NCBI GenBank assembly: GCA_910573755.1
Contig: CAJTBO010000017.1
Span: 40,266 to 104,265, forward strand
Source: Lachnospiraceae bacterium
Lineage (GTDB): Bacteria; Bacillota; Clostridia; Lachnospirales; Lachnospiraceae
Direction: 5' to 3'
DNA length: 64,000 nt
In this document: positions 32,872 to 41,970 of the stretch, piece by piece
How the letters are laid out: every line of letters starts with the position of its first letter
How positions within the stretch are numbered: position 1 is the stretch's first letter
The notes under the pieces: model-generated
What the model was told of the DNA's origin: nothing
Database searches by the model: none
Seen by the model: only the letters and a program-made list of their open reading frames with translations
Made by a program: the position numbers and the translations under genes

Positions 32872-33429
32872 ATGGCGAGAAAAGAAACAGAATCGACAAA
32901 AGTAACAGATATTGACAGCATGACGGTATCGGTTGGCGTGATGGCAAATATGTTCAGCCTATCAGAGCGCCGGATCCGCCAGATGGCAGAGGAGGGAATC
33001 ATCGTCCGTTCGGCAAAAGGACGTTATAAGCTTGTGGAATCTTTGAAAAATTATATATTAGCGTTGAAGCTGGCAGCAGAAGGTGTAAATACGGATAATC
33101 CTGATGGTGATGTCAGTATAGACGAAGAAAAAGCACTGCATGAGAGGGTAAAAAGGCACATTTCGGAGATGAAGCTGCAGGTAATGAAGGGTGAACTGCA
33201 TAAGGCGGAAGATGTGGAGCAGGTTATGATGGATATGCTTGCTTCTTTTAAAACAAGGGTGATGAATATTCCTTCAAAGGTAGCGCCGGTGCTTGAGAAC
33301 AGGGACGCGGCATACATTAAAGATCATCTGACAAAAGAAGTCATAGAGGTTTTGAACGAATTGAAAGATTATAACCCGAAGGATTTTTACAGTGATGACT
33401 ATTTAGAAGGTGATGTGGATGGAGAGTAG
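32872..33429 (+). CDS. terS: Terminase small subunit (Nu1-like)
   Basis: Recognises the packaging site on phage DNA and brings in the large subunit. The 185-aa protein starts with a winged HTH (VGVMANMFSLSERRIRQMAE), followed by a helical oligomerisation part (KRHISEMKLQVMKGELHKAE...MMDMLASFKTRVMNIPSKVAP), the Nu1/gpNu1 pattern of lambda-like phages. It overlaps terL by 11 bases. Confidence 0.85.
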   Translation: MARKETESTKVTDIDSMTVSVGVMANMFSLSERRIRQMAEEGIIVRSAKGRYKLVESLKNYILALKLAAEGVNTDNPDGDVSIDEEKALHERVKRHISEMKLQVMKGELHKAEDVEQVMMDMLASFKTRVMNIPSKVAPVLENRDAAYIKDHLTKEVIEVLNELKDYNPKDFYSDDYLEGDVDGE

Positions 33430-35284
33430 GAAGCCTGATTATAAAACATTAAAATTATTCGCATCCATTGCGCTGATTCTTGCACCGCCCCCAGTATTGA
33501 CGGTGAGCCAGTGGGCAGACAGGTACCGCAGGCTGTCGGCAGAGAGTGCGGCGGAGCCGGGGCAGTGGAACACAGACAGGGCACCGTACCAGAGGGATAT
33601 CATGGATGCAGTAAACGATCCGGTGTGTGAGCATATCATCATCATGAGTTCTTCGCAGGTAGGAAAGACGGAGATCATTTTAAACATCATTGGTTACTAC
33701 ATCGACTATGATCCTGCGCCGATCCTTGTGGTGCAGCCGACAGTCACGCCGATGGCACAGGATTTTTCGAAGGATAGGCTTGCAACAATGATCAGAGATA
33801 CCCCGGTTCTTTCCGGGAAGGTGCATGATGTAAAATCCAGAACATCCGGGAATACGATCCTGCATAAAACATTTCCGGGAGGACACGTTACGATCGGCGG
33901 GGCAAATTCGGCATCATCCCTTGCATCGCGTCCGATCCGTATAGTCCTGATGGATGAGATCGATCGTTATCCGGCATCTGCCGGATCAGAAGGGAATCCG
34001 ATCAAACTGGCAGAAAAAAGAACGACAGCATTTTGGAACAGGAAAAAGATCAAAGTCTCCACACCGGTAAATAAATCCACAAGCCAGATATATCAGGAAT
34101 GGCTGTCAGGCACTATGGAGGAATGGAGCGTAAAATGTCCATGCTGCGGGAAATTCCAGCCTTATGAGTGGCAAAGGATACGGCTTTCCGATGCGACGAT
34201 GCGCTGCATGTATTGCGATGAGTTCATATCCGAAATTGACTGGAAGCAGAGCGAATCCAAATATATAGCACAGCATCCGGAGCGGCACAGACGCCGTTCT
34301 TTTCATTTGAATGAGCTCGCGTCCCCGTGGGTGCATTGGAAAGACATCATTTCCGATTGGCGGGATGCCAATAAAGCTTATAAAGAGTATGGGGACACAC
34401 AAAAGCTGAAGACATTCGTCAATACAACGCTCGGGGAACCGTGGGAAGAGCGGGGAAAAGGAGCGGATGATGATGCCCTGATATCCAGAAGGGAGCGATA
34501 TATGGCAGAGATCCCAGATGGTGTCCTTGTTCTGACAGCAGCAGTAGACGTTCAGGATGACCGATTTGAAGTGGAAGTCATGGGATGGGGAAAGGGGTAT
34601 GAATCATGGGGCATTAAATATGAGAAACTTGCCGGCAACATGGAACTGGATGAGACATGGGACAAACTCGCTGAATATCTGGACAGAGAATTCTTTTTTT
34701 CCTCCGGATCAGGGCTCCTGATCGCTGCTACCTGTATCGATACAGGCGGCCACCATACGACCAAATGCTATCAGTTTTTGAAACGGATGGAAAAAAGGAG
34801 AAAAAGGATCTTTGGCATCAAGGGCATGAGCAGAGAGAAGGCAGGAGAGGGTATTCCGCTGATCCATATGCTGTCAAAGAACAATCAGTATGAAGTGGGG
34901 ATATTTATTCTCGGCGTGGATAATGGAAAGGAGATTGTCACAACACGGCTTGCAACGAATGATGAGGGACCGGGATACTGCCATTTTCCAATCAATAAGG
35001 AACTTGGCTATGATGAAACCTATATCAAGGGACTGAACAGTGAACAGAGGGTGACAGAAGTAAAGGATGGCCGTGCAGTGATCAAATGGAAAAAGAAAGC
35101 AGGAACCCGGAATGAGCCGCTTGACCTGAGAGTATATAACACGGCGGCTATTGAGATTCTCCGGCCTGATTTTGATGTATTGGAGAAAAAAGTAAAGGCG
35201 GGAATAAATTACATGAAGAAAAAACCGGTATCGGCCATAAAAAAGAAAAGAACAGGAGCCGTGAATCGCGGTATCCAGTTATAG
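33419..35284 (+). CDS. terL: Terminase large subunit (GpA-like)
   Basis: The packaging motor: ATPase plus nuclease that pumps DNA into the prohead and cuts it. The 621-aa protein belongs to the lambda GpA family: Walker A-type MSSSQVGKTE, Walker B IVLMDEIDRYPAS, a zinc finger CPCC...CMYC, and the RNase H-like nuclease half with AAVDVQDDRFEVEVMGWG and CIDTGGHHT. The start ATG 33419 follows AAGGTGATG. GpA-type terminases usually cut at cos sites, so cohesive ends are expected. Confidence 0.93.
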   Translation: MESRKPDYKTLKLFASIALILAPPPVLTVSQWADRYRRLSAESAAEPGQWNTDRAPYQRDIMDAVNDPVCEHIIIMSSSQVGKTEIILNIIGYYIDYDPAPILVVQPTVTPMAQDFSKDRLATMIRDTPVLSGKVHDVKSRTSGNTILHKTFPGGHVTIGGANSASSLASRPIRIVLMDEIDRYPASAGSEGNPIKLAEKRTTAFWNRKKIKVSTPVNKSTSQIYQEWLSGTMEEWSVKCPCCGKFQPYEWQRIRLSDATMRCMYCDEFISEIDWKQSESKYIAQHPERHRRRSFHLNELASPWVHWKDIISDWRDANKAYKEYGDTQKLKTFVNTTLGEPWEERGKGADDDALISRRERYMAEIPDGVLVLTAAVDVQDDRFEVEVMGWGKGYESWGIKYEKLAGNMELDETWDKLAEYLDREFFFSSGSGLLIAATCIDTGGHHTTKCYQFLKRMEKRRKRIFGIKGMSREKAGEGIPLIHMLSKNNQYEVGIFILGVDNGKEIVTTRLATNDEGPGYCHFPINKELGYDETYIKGLNSEQRVTEVKDGRAVIKWKKKAGTRNEPLDLRVYNTAAIEILRPDFDVLEKKVKAGINYMKKKPVSAIKKKRTGAVNRGIQL

Positions 35285-35294
35285 AGGGAAGATC

Positions 35295-35534
35295 ATGCTG
35301 AACAAATTGCAGAAAGAAAGACTGGAACGCTATAAAAAGCGACTTGAGATGTATTACAGAGCAGAAGAGGCAGTGCTTCTGAATCAGGAATATACGATCG
35401 GAACCAAAAGCCTGAAACGGGCAGATCTGTCAACGATACGGACGGCAATAAAGGATTTGGAGGGACAGATCACATCTCTTGAGATTATGGACGGCAAAAA
35501 CAAAGCTGGCAGATTTATTCCGAGGGACATCTAA
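35295..35534 (+). CDS. Small head protein (gpW/DUF6148-like)
   Basis: A 79-aa helical protein between terL and portal, the position of lambda gpW. Helices RLERYKKRLEMYYRAEEAVL and LSTIRTAIKDLEGQI, with KRADLSTIR resembling the DUF6148/gpW core. It probably stabilises packaged DNA in the head at the connector. Confidence 0.7.
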   Translation: MLNKLQKERLERYKKRLEMYYRAEEAVLLNQEYTIGTKSLKRADLSTIRTAIKDLEGQITSLEIMDGKNKAGRFIPRDI

Positions 35535-35545
35535 GAGGAGAAACA

Positions 35546-37225
35546 ATGAATTTTATTGATAAGGTTGTAGAGGTATTCAGCCCATCTGCAGCGCTTAGGC
35601 GGGAGGCTGACAGATATAAGCTGGAAACAGTGCGGTTAATACGAAATTCTGGATATGACGAGTCCGGTGCATCCAGAAGTAAAAATTCTATGAGGGGATG
35701 GCTGGCATCCAGCAAAACGCCGCAGGAGGATATTGATAAAAATATTCCTGTATTGAGACAGAGATCCAGAAGCCTTTACATGTCTGCTCCATTGGGAACA
35801 TCAGCAATCAAAACAAACCGGACGAACGTCATTGGGGAAGGGCTGAAGCTGAAGAGCTCCATTGATGCTGATTATTTGGGGATGACAACAGAGCAGGCGG
35901 CCGAGTGGCAGAGGACAGCGGAAAGGGAGTTCCGGTTATGGGCGACGTCAAAATTCTGTGACGCGACACGGGTTAATAATTTTTTCGAAATACAACAGGT
36001 TGCATGTATGTCATGGCTGATGAACGGCGATGCTTGTGTCCTTTTGGAGTATGAGAAGCCTACATGTAAGTTTCCATACGGGCTCCGGCTTCATCTCATT
36101 GAGTCAGACCGGATATCTACACCGCACAGTACAGGAAATAACGTATATCTATATGCCAGAAATCCGGATACTGGTAACAGGATCTTTAACGGTGTGGAAG
36201 TGGACGATAATAACAGGGTTGTGGCATACCATATATGCAATACATTTCCAAATAGTAATCTTTATACTCAAAAGAATTGGACAAGGATTACAGCTTTTGG
36301 AGATAGGACAGGAGAACCGGGTGTACTGATGATATATGAGACGGAGCGGCCTGAACAGTACAGAGGCGTCCCCTATCTTGCACCAGTCATAGAATCCCTG
36401 AAACAGCTTACGCGTTATAGCGAAGCAGAGATGATGGCTGCTGTTATTAATGGAATCTTTACTGTGTTTGTGACATCAGAAAAAGGAACATCAGGGATTG
36501 GATTTACAGGTGTTGTGGATGAAGATGAAAGGGTATCTGACGATGACGTGAATTATGAGATTGGTGCAGGAATGGTCAACGTACTGGAACCCGGCGAGAA
36601 GATAGAGATCGCGGATGCAAAACGTCCATCTACAAATTTTGACAGTTTTGTGACAGCTCTTGCAAAATATGTCGGGGCGGCGCTTGAGATTCCGGTGGAA
36701 GTCCTCACAAAGAATTTTGTTTCCAGTTATTCTGCTTCGCGTGCAGCGCTTTTGGAAGCGTGGAAAGCATTCCGCATGCGGAGATCATGGATAGCGGCTG
36801 ATCTCTGCCAACCTGTATATGAATTGTTTCTCAGTGAGGCAATTGCCAGGGGAAGGATACATGCACCTGGTTTTTTTCTGGATCCTGTTATTCGGATGGC
36901 ATATTGTGGCGCACAGTGGAACGGGCCGGCGCAGGGGATGGTGGATCCGGTCAAAGAGGTGTCGGCGGCGGAGAAACGGATAGCGATAGGCATTTCTACG
37001 AGGCAGCGTGAAACAACGGAAATGATGGGGGGAGATTTTGAGAGCAATGTGGTACAGCTTTCAAGGGAGAATGAAATGATGAAAGCTGCAGGCCTGACGG
37101 CAGGCGTGGCCAGCAGGAAAGAAAATGAAAAGAAAGAAGGAAGTGAGGAAAAGGAAGATGGAGAGGATGATGAGGAAAATGAGGGTGACAGCACAGGCAC
37201 CGCTGGCAAAAGCCAGAAGTTCTAA
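35546..37225 (+). CDS. Portal protein (lambda GpB family)
   Basis: Forms the dodecameric ring through which DNA enters and leaves the head. 559 aa; family features include GTSAIKTNRTNVIGEGLKLKS near residue 90, the WMNGD-type segment SWLMNGDACVLLEYE and the clip/crown region LEIPVEVLTKNFVSSYSASR. The C-terminus is very acidic (Glu/Asp-rich). It overlaps the protease gene by 47 bases. Confidence 0.93.
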   Translation: MNFIDKVVEVFSPSAALRREADRYKLETVRLIRNSGYDESGASRSKNSMRGWLASSKTPQEDIDKNIPVLRQRSRSLYMSAPLGTSAIKTNRTNVIGEGLKLKSSIDADYLGMTTEQAAEWQRTAEREFRLWATSKFCDATRVNNFFEIQQVACMSWLMNGDACVLLEYEKPTCKFPYGLRLHLIESDRISTPHSTGNNVYLYARNPDTGNRIFNGVEVDDNNRVVAYHICNTFPNSNLYTQKNWTRITAFGDRTGEPGVLMIYETERPEQYRGVPYLAPVIESLKQLTRYSEAEMMAAVINGIFTVFVTSEKGTSGIGFTGVVDEDERVSDDDVNYEIGAGMVNVLEPGEKIEIADAKRPSTNFDSFVTALAKYVGAALEIPVEVLTKNFVSSYSASRAALLEAWKAFRMRRSWIAADLCQPVYELFLSEAIARGRIHAPGFFLDPVIRMAYCGAQWNGPAQGMVDPVKEVSAAEKRIAIGISTRQRETTEMMGGDFESNVVQLSRENEMMKAAGLTAGVASRKENEKKEGSEEKEDGEDDEENEGDSTGTAGKSQKF

Positions 37226-38381
37226 TCCTGACAAATTCTGGAACTTTGTGGATAACGGAGATACGGCAGAACTACAGCTTTTTGGGACAATTGAATCGGA
37301 GGAGAGTTGGTGGGAAGATGACTGTGTGACGTACCGGAATTTCATCAATGAATTGGATGGGCTTGGAAAGAAAAAGGCAATAAATGTCATGATACACAGT
37401 GCAGGAGGGGATGTGTTTGCAGCCAATGCGATATATACAGCTCTTAAAATGAATTCGGCAGCGATCACAGGGACAGTGATAGGAATTTGTGCCAGTGCAG
37501 CAACTATCATCCTTATGGCATGCAATAACAGAAGAATTGCAAAAAACGGAATCCTGATGGCGCATAATCCTTCGATAAGTTTATGGGGTTCCTATCAGGC
37601 TGATGATCTGATGAAGCTGGCTGAAGTCACTAATACAGTCAAAAAAAGCATAGTGACAGCTTATATGGAACGGCTTGACAAGACAGAAGATGAGATCAGC
37701 AGGCTGATGGATGATGAAAGTTGGTATGTGGGACAGGAGGCGGTTGATGCAGGATTCTGTGATGAGCTGATAGAAGGGGATTTTCAGAACAGCGCACTTT
37801 TGAACAAGTTCATCGTGAATGGGATACCATATACGTTTAATAACTATCTGGAAACATTTGTCCCGGAGAACATACGGAAAAAGGTTCAGGATCTTTCTGA
37901 GTTGAGTCAGAAAGCATCAGGGACTTTTTTTAATACAAAAAAAATAAAGAAAGGAAATGAGGACATGGAGGAAGAAACAAAAACAACAGCACAGGATATC
38001 ACGGATGTGCAGGCTCTGAAAAGGGCATATCCTGCATTATGTGCACAGGTTGCGGAAGAAGCCGTTAACGAAGAGCGGGACAGGCTGAAAGCCATTGATG
38101 AGATTGCGGCAGGGATTCCTGCGGATGTTTTGGAAAAAGCAAAATATTCCAAGCCTGTCACGGCAGCGGATCTTGCGCTGGCGCAGATGAGGGCTAACAA
38201 CAGCGCCGGAGCAAAATTTATGGATGATCTGGAAAGAGATCTTACAGCGTCAGGTGCCGAAGCAATCAGAACAGAGCCGAATACAGGGTATGATCCGGCA
38301 GAAAAAGGACCTGAAGACGCCCAGAAAGTCAGCAGGCTGGCAGCAAAATTGAATCTTGACAAAAGGAGGGGCAGATCATGA
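37179..38381 (+). CDS. Head maturation protease (ClpP/S49 type)
   Basis: Cleaves scaffold and possibly portal during head maturation. ClpP fold: INVMIHSAGGDVFAANAIY, nucleophile Ser in GICASAATIILMACNN, His in ILMAHNPSI, and Asp/Glu in the region near EEISRLMDD. The C-terminal third is a charged, scaffold-like segment with its own internal start at 37965. ATG 37179 fits GATGAGG; earlier in-frame starts exist inside the portal's acidic tail. The stop overlaps the decoration gene. Confidence 0.88.
   Translation: MRVTAQAPLAKARSSNPDKFWNFVDNGDTAELQLFGTIESEESWWEDDCVTYRNFINELDGLGKKKAINVMIHSAGGDVFAANAIYTALKMNSAAITGTVIGICASAATIILMACNNRRIAKNGILMAHNPSISLWGSYQADDLMKLAEVTNTVKKSIVTAYMERLDKTEDEISRLMDDESWYVGQEAVDAGFCDELIEGDFQNSALLNKFIVNGIPYTFNNYLETFVPENIRKKVQDLSELSQKASGTFFNTKKIKKGNEDMEEETKTTAQDITDVQALKRAYPALCAQVAEEAVNEERDRLKAIDEIAAGIPADVLEKAKYSKPVTAADLALAQMRANNSAGAKFMDDLERDLTASGAEAIRTEPNTGYDPAEKGPEDAQKVSRLAAKLNLDKRRGRS
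37965..38381 (+). CDS. Nested scaffold protein (Nu3-like) within the protease gene
   Basis: An in-frame ATG (37965) follows a strong site AAGGAAATGAGG and would give a 138-aa acidic, helical protein (MEEETKTTAQDITDVQALKR). In lambda the scaffold Nu3 is made by exactly such an internal start in the protease gene C. The linker just before (TFFNTKKIKKGNED) marks the domain border. Confidence 0.65.
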   Translation: MEEETKTTAQDITDVQALKRAYPALCAQVAEEAVNEERDRLKAIDEIAAGIPADVLEKAKYSKPVTAADLALAQMRANNSAGAKFMDDLERDLTASGAEAIRTEPNTGYDPAEKGPEDAQKVSRLAAKLNLDKRRGRS

Positions 38382-38794
38382 ACATGTACAGACAGATCGG
38401 AGAGTTTAAGCCGGATTCCCTGATCGTATCGGGTGATTTTCCGATATTGACGGAAGGGATCGGACTGAAAGCCGGATATGGAGTATTGAAACGCGGTTCC
38501 CTGATCATGAAAGGGAGTGACAAGGCCGGCTATATAGCCGGAACCAAAGTGACTGTCACAGAAGGAGAATCGGCAAAAGAATCCGATATGGTAATGGCTG
38601 TTTTCGGTATTCTGACAGATGATATTGATACTGGAAGCGAAAAAAATGCGGACAACATACCGACCACAGTATACCAGTCAGGAGAATTTAACAGAGATGC
38701 AGTGATTGTTTCTGGGGAAACAGAAGTAAGTGGCTATGAGGATGACCTGAAGAAGATCAACATCTATCTTCGGAAGGTTCAGAAATATGAATAA
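38378..38794 (+). CDS. Head decoration protein (lambda GpD-like)
   Basis: Trimers of this protein stabilise the expanded capsid at threefold axes. 138 aa with the decoration family pattern: an early IVSGDFPILTEG, beta-rich repeats GYGVLKRGSLIMKG and a C-terminal region NRDAVIVSGETEV. The start overlaps the protease stop (ATGA). The family has the same gene order in lambda (protease, D, E). Confidence 0.87.
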   Translation: MNMYRQIGEFKPDSLIVSGDFPILTEGIGLKAGYGVLKRGSLIMKGSDKAGYIAGTKVTVTEGESAKESDMVMAVFGILTDDIDTGSEKNADNIPTTVYQSGEFNRDAVIVSGETEVSGYEDDLKKINIYLRKVQKYE

Positions 38795-38807
38795 GGAGGA
38801 TTAAGGG

Positions 38808-39848
38808 ATGCCTGATTACACTACAAGAGAGATGATGGAGGCTTACGATCAGACGCCTCCAGTCAGGAGTTTTTTTCAGAAGACATTTTTTCCGGGCAAT
38901 CAGACACATGTTTCAGAAAAAGTGGAATTTGATGTGAGAAAAGGAAAGCGCATTATGGCGCCGTTTGTCAGCCCCCGCAAAGGAGGAAAGGTGATTACCA
39001 GGCAGGGATTCCGGACAAATGAATTCACAACGCCGAAACTTGCCCCAGAAAGAGCACTCACGATTGACGATGTCAACAAACGTGGGATCGGAGAGAATAT
39101 CTATTCCAAGAAAACCCCGGAAGAGAGAGAAGATGAGCTTTTGGCAAAAGATATGACAGATCTGGAAGAATCCATTGACAGAAGAAAAGAATGGATGGCA
39201 CGTCAGGTTCTGTATGAGGGGAAACTGGATGTTGTTGATGAAGAAGAGGGGATTGATATCCAGATTGACTTTGGATTTACGAATATCTATGTCCTTACTG
39301 CGGACCAGCAGTTTGCTCTTGCGAGCGTAAATCCGATGAAGATTTTGCGCAAAATCCGGAAAAAAATCATCAAAAATACAGGGAAAGCTCCGGATATCAT
39401 GATCTTTTCATCTGATATCATCGAAGATTTTCTCGAAAATCCGTTTATTCTGAAAGCGATGGATGTGCGGAACATGAAGAATATTGTTATTGAACCCCGT
39501 GTCGTGGATTCTGCACTGACATTTTACGGCAGGATTTTTGAGCTTAATATGGATATCTATACTTATGATGAAAGCTTCCTGAATGATGATGGCGATGAAG
39601 AGGATATGGTTCCTTCCGGAACGGTGTTGATGGGACACTCAGATGGTGAAGGGCAGATCGAATATGGGCTTGTCACACAGATGGAAGATAAAAAATTCCG
39701 CTCCTATGAAGGTACGCTGGTGCCTAAAATCTGGGTAGATGAAAAAGACGAGGTGAAAAAAATAAGGCTGACATCAAGGCCGCTTCCCCGCCCTTTTGAC
39801 GTAGATTCATGGGCAGTTATTTACGCCAGACAGACAGCAGGAGCTTAA
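38808..39848 (+). CDS. Major capsid protein (lambda GpE family)
   Basis: The main HK97-fold shell protein. 346 aa beginning YTTREMMEAYDQTPPVRSFF, with the GpE-type segments FDVRKGKRIMAPFVSPRKGG and the C-terminal LTSRPLPRPFDVDSW. AAGGAGGATTAAGGG precedes the ATG. Confidence 0.93.
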   Translation: MPDYTTREMMEAYDQTPPVRSFFQKTFFPGNQTHVSEKVEFDVRKGKRIMAPFVSPRKGGKVITRQGFRTNEFTTPKLAPERALTIDDVNKRGIGENIYSKKTPEEREDELLAKDMTDLEESIDRRKEWMARQVLYEGKLDVVDEEEGIDIQIDFGFTNIYVLTADQQFALASVNPMKILRKIRKKIIKNTGKAPDIMIFSSDIIEDFLENPFILKAMDVRNMKNIVIEPRVVDSALTFYGRIFELNMDIYTYDESFLNDDGDEEDMVPSGTVLMGHSDGEGQIEYGLVTQMEDKKFRSYEGTLVPKIWVDEKDEVKKIRLTSRPLPRPFDVDSWAVIYARQTAGA

Positions 39849-39863
39849 TGAAAGGAGAATGTA

Positions 39864-40271
39864 ATGAAATACAGAACAAAGGTAGCTGTTGTAAAAAGCG
39901 GCAGGACATATGGGCCGGGCAGCATCCTTCCTGATGATATCTCAAAAGCAGATATGGAGTTTTTAAAGCGGAAGGGATTTTTGGAGCCGATTGATAATGC
40001 CGGGGTAGATTATGTCCTGCAGGAAGATGCAGATGATGCAGAGGAAGAACAGGAGGAATTTGATATAGCTGATCCAGAAAGGTTGAAGAGCCCGGAAGAG
40101 ATCCGGAAGATGAAGTCCAAAAAGATGGTCGCGGCATATGCAAAACGCATTGGGTTTCTGTTGGGGGAGGATTACGAAGGAAGGAGCCTGAAAGACCTGC
40201 AGAACGATCTGATCAATTTTCAGGATGAACAGATGGCAGGTGAAGGAGAAAATGGAACAGGACGGGAGTAA
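39864..40271 (+). CDS. Head-tail connector region protein
   Basis: 135 aa. A basic, beta-rich N-terminus (TKVAVVKSGRTYGPGSIL), an acidic linker, then a HeH/LEM-like helix-extended-helix end (KSKKMVAAYAKRIGFLLGED). Position right after the capsid gene corresponds to lambda FI. Function inferred from position. Confidence 0.65.
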   Translation: MKYRTKVAVVKSGRTYGPGSILPDDISKADMEFLKRKGFLEPIDNAGVDYVLQEDADDAEEEQEEFDIADPERLKSPEEIRKMKSKKMVAAYAKRIGFLLGEDYEGRSLKDLQNDLINFQDEQMAGEGENGTGRE

Positions 40272-40276
40272 CAGTT

Positions 40277-40603
40277 ATGATTTCGTTTGAAGAGCAGATA
40301 GAAAAGGATTTTGATGATACTTTTTTCAATCTGGATGAGTTTGCAGAATTGCATATGATCGATGGGAAGAAAATCCCTGTTGTCAAAGACAGTGAAACCC
40401 TTATGCAGTTAAATCTGGGAAAGACAGCACACTCAGACGGTATTTTTACGGACAGCATAGTTCTTTTTGTGCAAAAAAAGCATATGGAGTATGAACCGGT
40501 GATAGGGCAGATCATGGAATTTGACGGTGTAACGTATCCGATCGATAATGTCCTCTCAGATACCGGCGGCTATACCATTATTTTAAGGGGGAATGAAGGG
40601 TGA
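40277..40603 (+). CDS. Head-tail joining protein (lambda FII-like)
   Basis: 108 aa with the FII/head-tail attachment pattern: SFEEQIEKDFDDTFFNLDEF, HMIDGKKIPVV, then a beta C-terminus (VIGQIMEFDGVTYPID). It would cap the portal-connector and form the tail-binding surface. Confidence 0.75.
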   Translation: MISFEEQIEKDFDDTFFNLDEFAELHMIDGKKIPVVKDSETLMQLNLGKTAHSDGIFTDSIVLFVQKKHMEYEPVIGQIMEFDGVTYPIDNVLSDTGGYTIILRGNEG

Positions 40604-41190
40604 TCCATGAACAGATCAGGGTGATCGGTGCTGATGAGATAGAAGAGAAACTGGACGGCCTGAAAAAGAAAGCGCCAGTAATTTTGAGCCGAGCGATTAA
40701 TAGAGCGTCAGAAAAGGCCAGGACGGAAGCCAAGCGAGAAGTTTCTGAGAAATATTTCATATCACAAAAAAATGTCCTGAAAACCATACGTTTGAAAAAG
40801 GCTTCAAAAGCGGTATTGTCTGCAGAAATGATATCCAGAGGAAGCCCTATCGCTCTGTCAAAATTCAGAGTATCGCAGCGGCGGCAAGTTTCGAGGACAA
40901 AAAGAGGGAAAGCAAGCCCGTCTGTATATAAAGCGGGGGTAGAAAGGGCAGGAGGATTAAAACCATTAGATGGGAATCCAAAAGCCTTTTTTACGTCTGT
41001 AGGTTCTGGGCATGAGGGGGTGATGGAAAGGGTTTCAAGCCGCAGGCTTCCGTTAAAAGAACTTTATGGGCCAGCAGTTCCTTCGATGATCAAAAATGAA
41101 GAAATAATAGGAAGGATTCAGAAGGAAGCATCAGAGACTCTTGAAAAACGCATTGATGCGGAAATTAATAATATTTTGCAGGGAGGTTAA
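40600..41190 (+). CDS. Minor tail protein Z-like (tail completion)
   Basis: 196 aa, basic, starting at GTG 40600 in a GTGA overlap with the joining gene. The region KAPVILSRAINRASEKARTE followed by KYFISQKNVLKTIRLKKAS matches the lambda GpZ/minor tail Z family, involved in completing the tail end that meets the head. Confidence 0.8.
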   Translation: MIHEQIRVIGADEIEEKLDGLKKKAPVILSRAINRASEKARTEAKREVSEKYFISQKNVLKTIRLKKASKAVLSAEMISRGSPIALSKFRVSQRRQVSRTKRGKASPSVYKAGVERAGGLKPLDGNPKAFFTSVGSGHEGVMERVSSRRLPLKELYGPAVPSMIKNEEIIGRIQKEASETLEKRIDAEINNILQGG

Positions 41191-41192
41191 AA

Positions 41193-41714
41193 ATGCAGAC
41201 AGATGTTCATTTACAGAGGAGGCTGGTTGAAATTGTTAAGGATGAATTGAAAAATTATACATCCATCAATAATGAGGGAGAGTACCTTTATTTCAATGTA
41301 TATCCACAGAATCTTCCGGCGAAAACAGCTCGTGCTATGCCTCCTACAGCTGAAAACGGCGCAGTATCAAAAAGAATGGCAAAAAGCGATGACAGCCATT
41401 TTCCATATGTTCTGGTATGTCTGGATGAAGAGGAGATTAGCAGTGAATATGATAACTGGGCCGTTGCAGTGTATTTCCTTGTCGGAATCATCGATAGGAA
41501 TACGAATAATCAGGGGCATTTCGATGTGGCAGAAGTCCTGAACAGGATAACAATGCGCTTTTTAAAAGAACGGTTGGTAGCAGAAAGATACCGGATTAAT
41601 TTTCCGGTGACAAAGATATTCCAGAAAGAGGATACTTGGCCCAAATTTTTGGGCGGGCTGTCTACTGTCTGGACGGTAGAAGCACCAGAAATGGAGGAAA
41701 CAGAGTATGACTAA
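41193..41714 (+). CDS. Tail terminator-like phage protein
   Basis: 173 aa in the position of a tail terminator (gpU/gp17-like) between the connector proteins and the sheath. Segments FPYVLVCLDEEEIS, WAVAVYFLVGIIDR and FDVAEVLNRITMRF suggest the alpha/beta terminator fold. Identity inferred mainly from synteny. Confidence 0.6.
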   Translation: MQTDVHLQRRLVEIVKDELKNYTSINNEGEYLYFNVYPQNLPAKTARAMPPTAENGAVSKRMAKSDDSHFPYVLVCLDEEEISSEYDNWAVAVYFLVGIIDRNTNNQGHFDVAEVLNRITMRFLKERLVAERYRINFPVTKIFQKEDTWPKFLGGLSTVWTVEAPEMEETEYD

Positions 41715-41970
41715 TATGTTGTATATAGGACCGTCTATACGGAGTGTCGTGAGATACGGTTCCGTATTCAGTAGCGGGATTCCTGCCAGATTGGAAAAGC
41801 TGGTAGAGAAGAAACCTATTATTAAAAAATTAATAGTTCCCGTTTCGGAGATGGAGGAAGCTGTCAGATCCTCCAGAGAGGAAGGATCAGTTATTGCAGT
41901 CGCATATGACCGCGTTTTGGCATTATCTGAAGCGGAGATTGAGGAGATTATGAAGGAGGTGAAAAAGTAA
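41707..41970 (+). CDS. Small phage protein before the sheath gene
   Basis: 87 aa (MTNMLYIGPSIRSVVRYGSV), overlapping the preceding gene by 8 bases and abutting the sheath. Proteins of this size with the same YGSVFSSG-type motif precede the sheath in several clostridial myophages; function unknown. Confidence 0.6.
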   Translation: MTNMLYIGPSIRSVVRYGSVFSSGIPARLEKLVEKKPIIKKLIVPVSEMEEAVRSSREEGSVIAVAYDRVLALSEAEIEEIMKEVKK

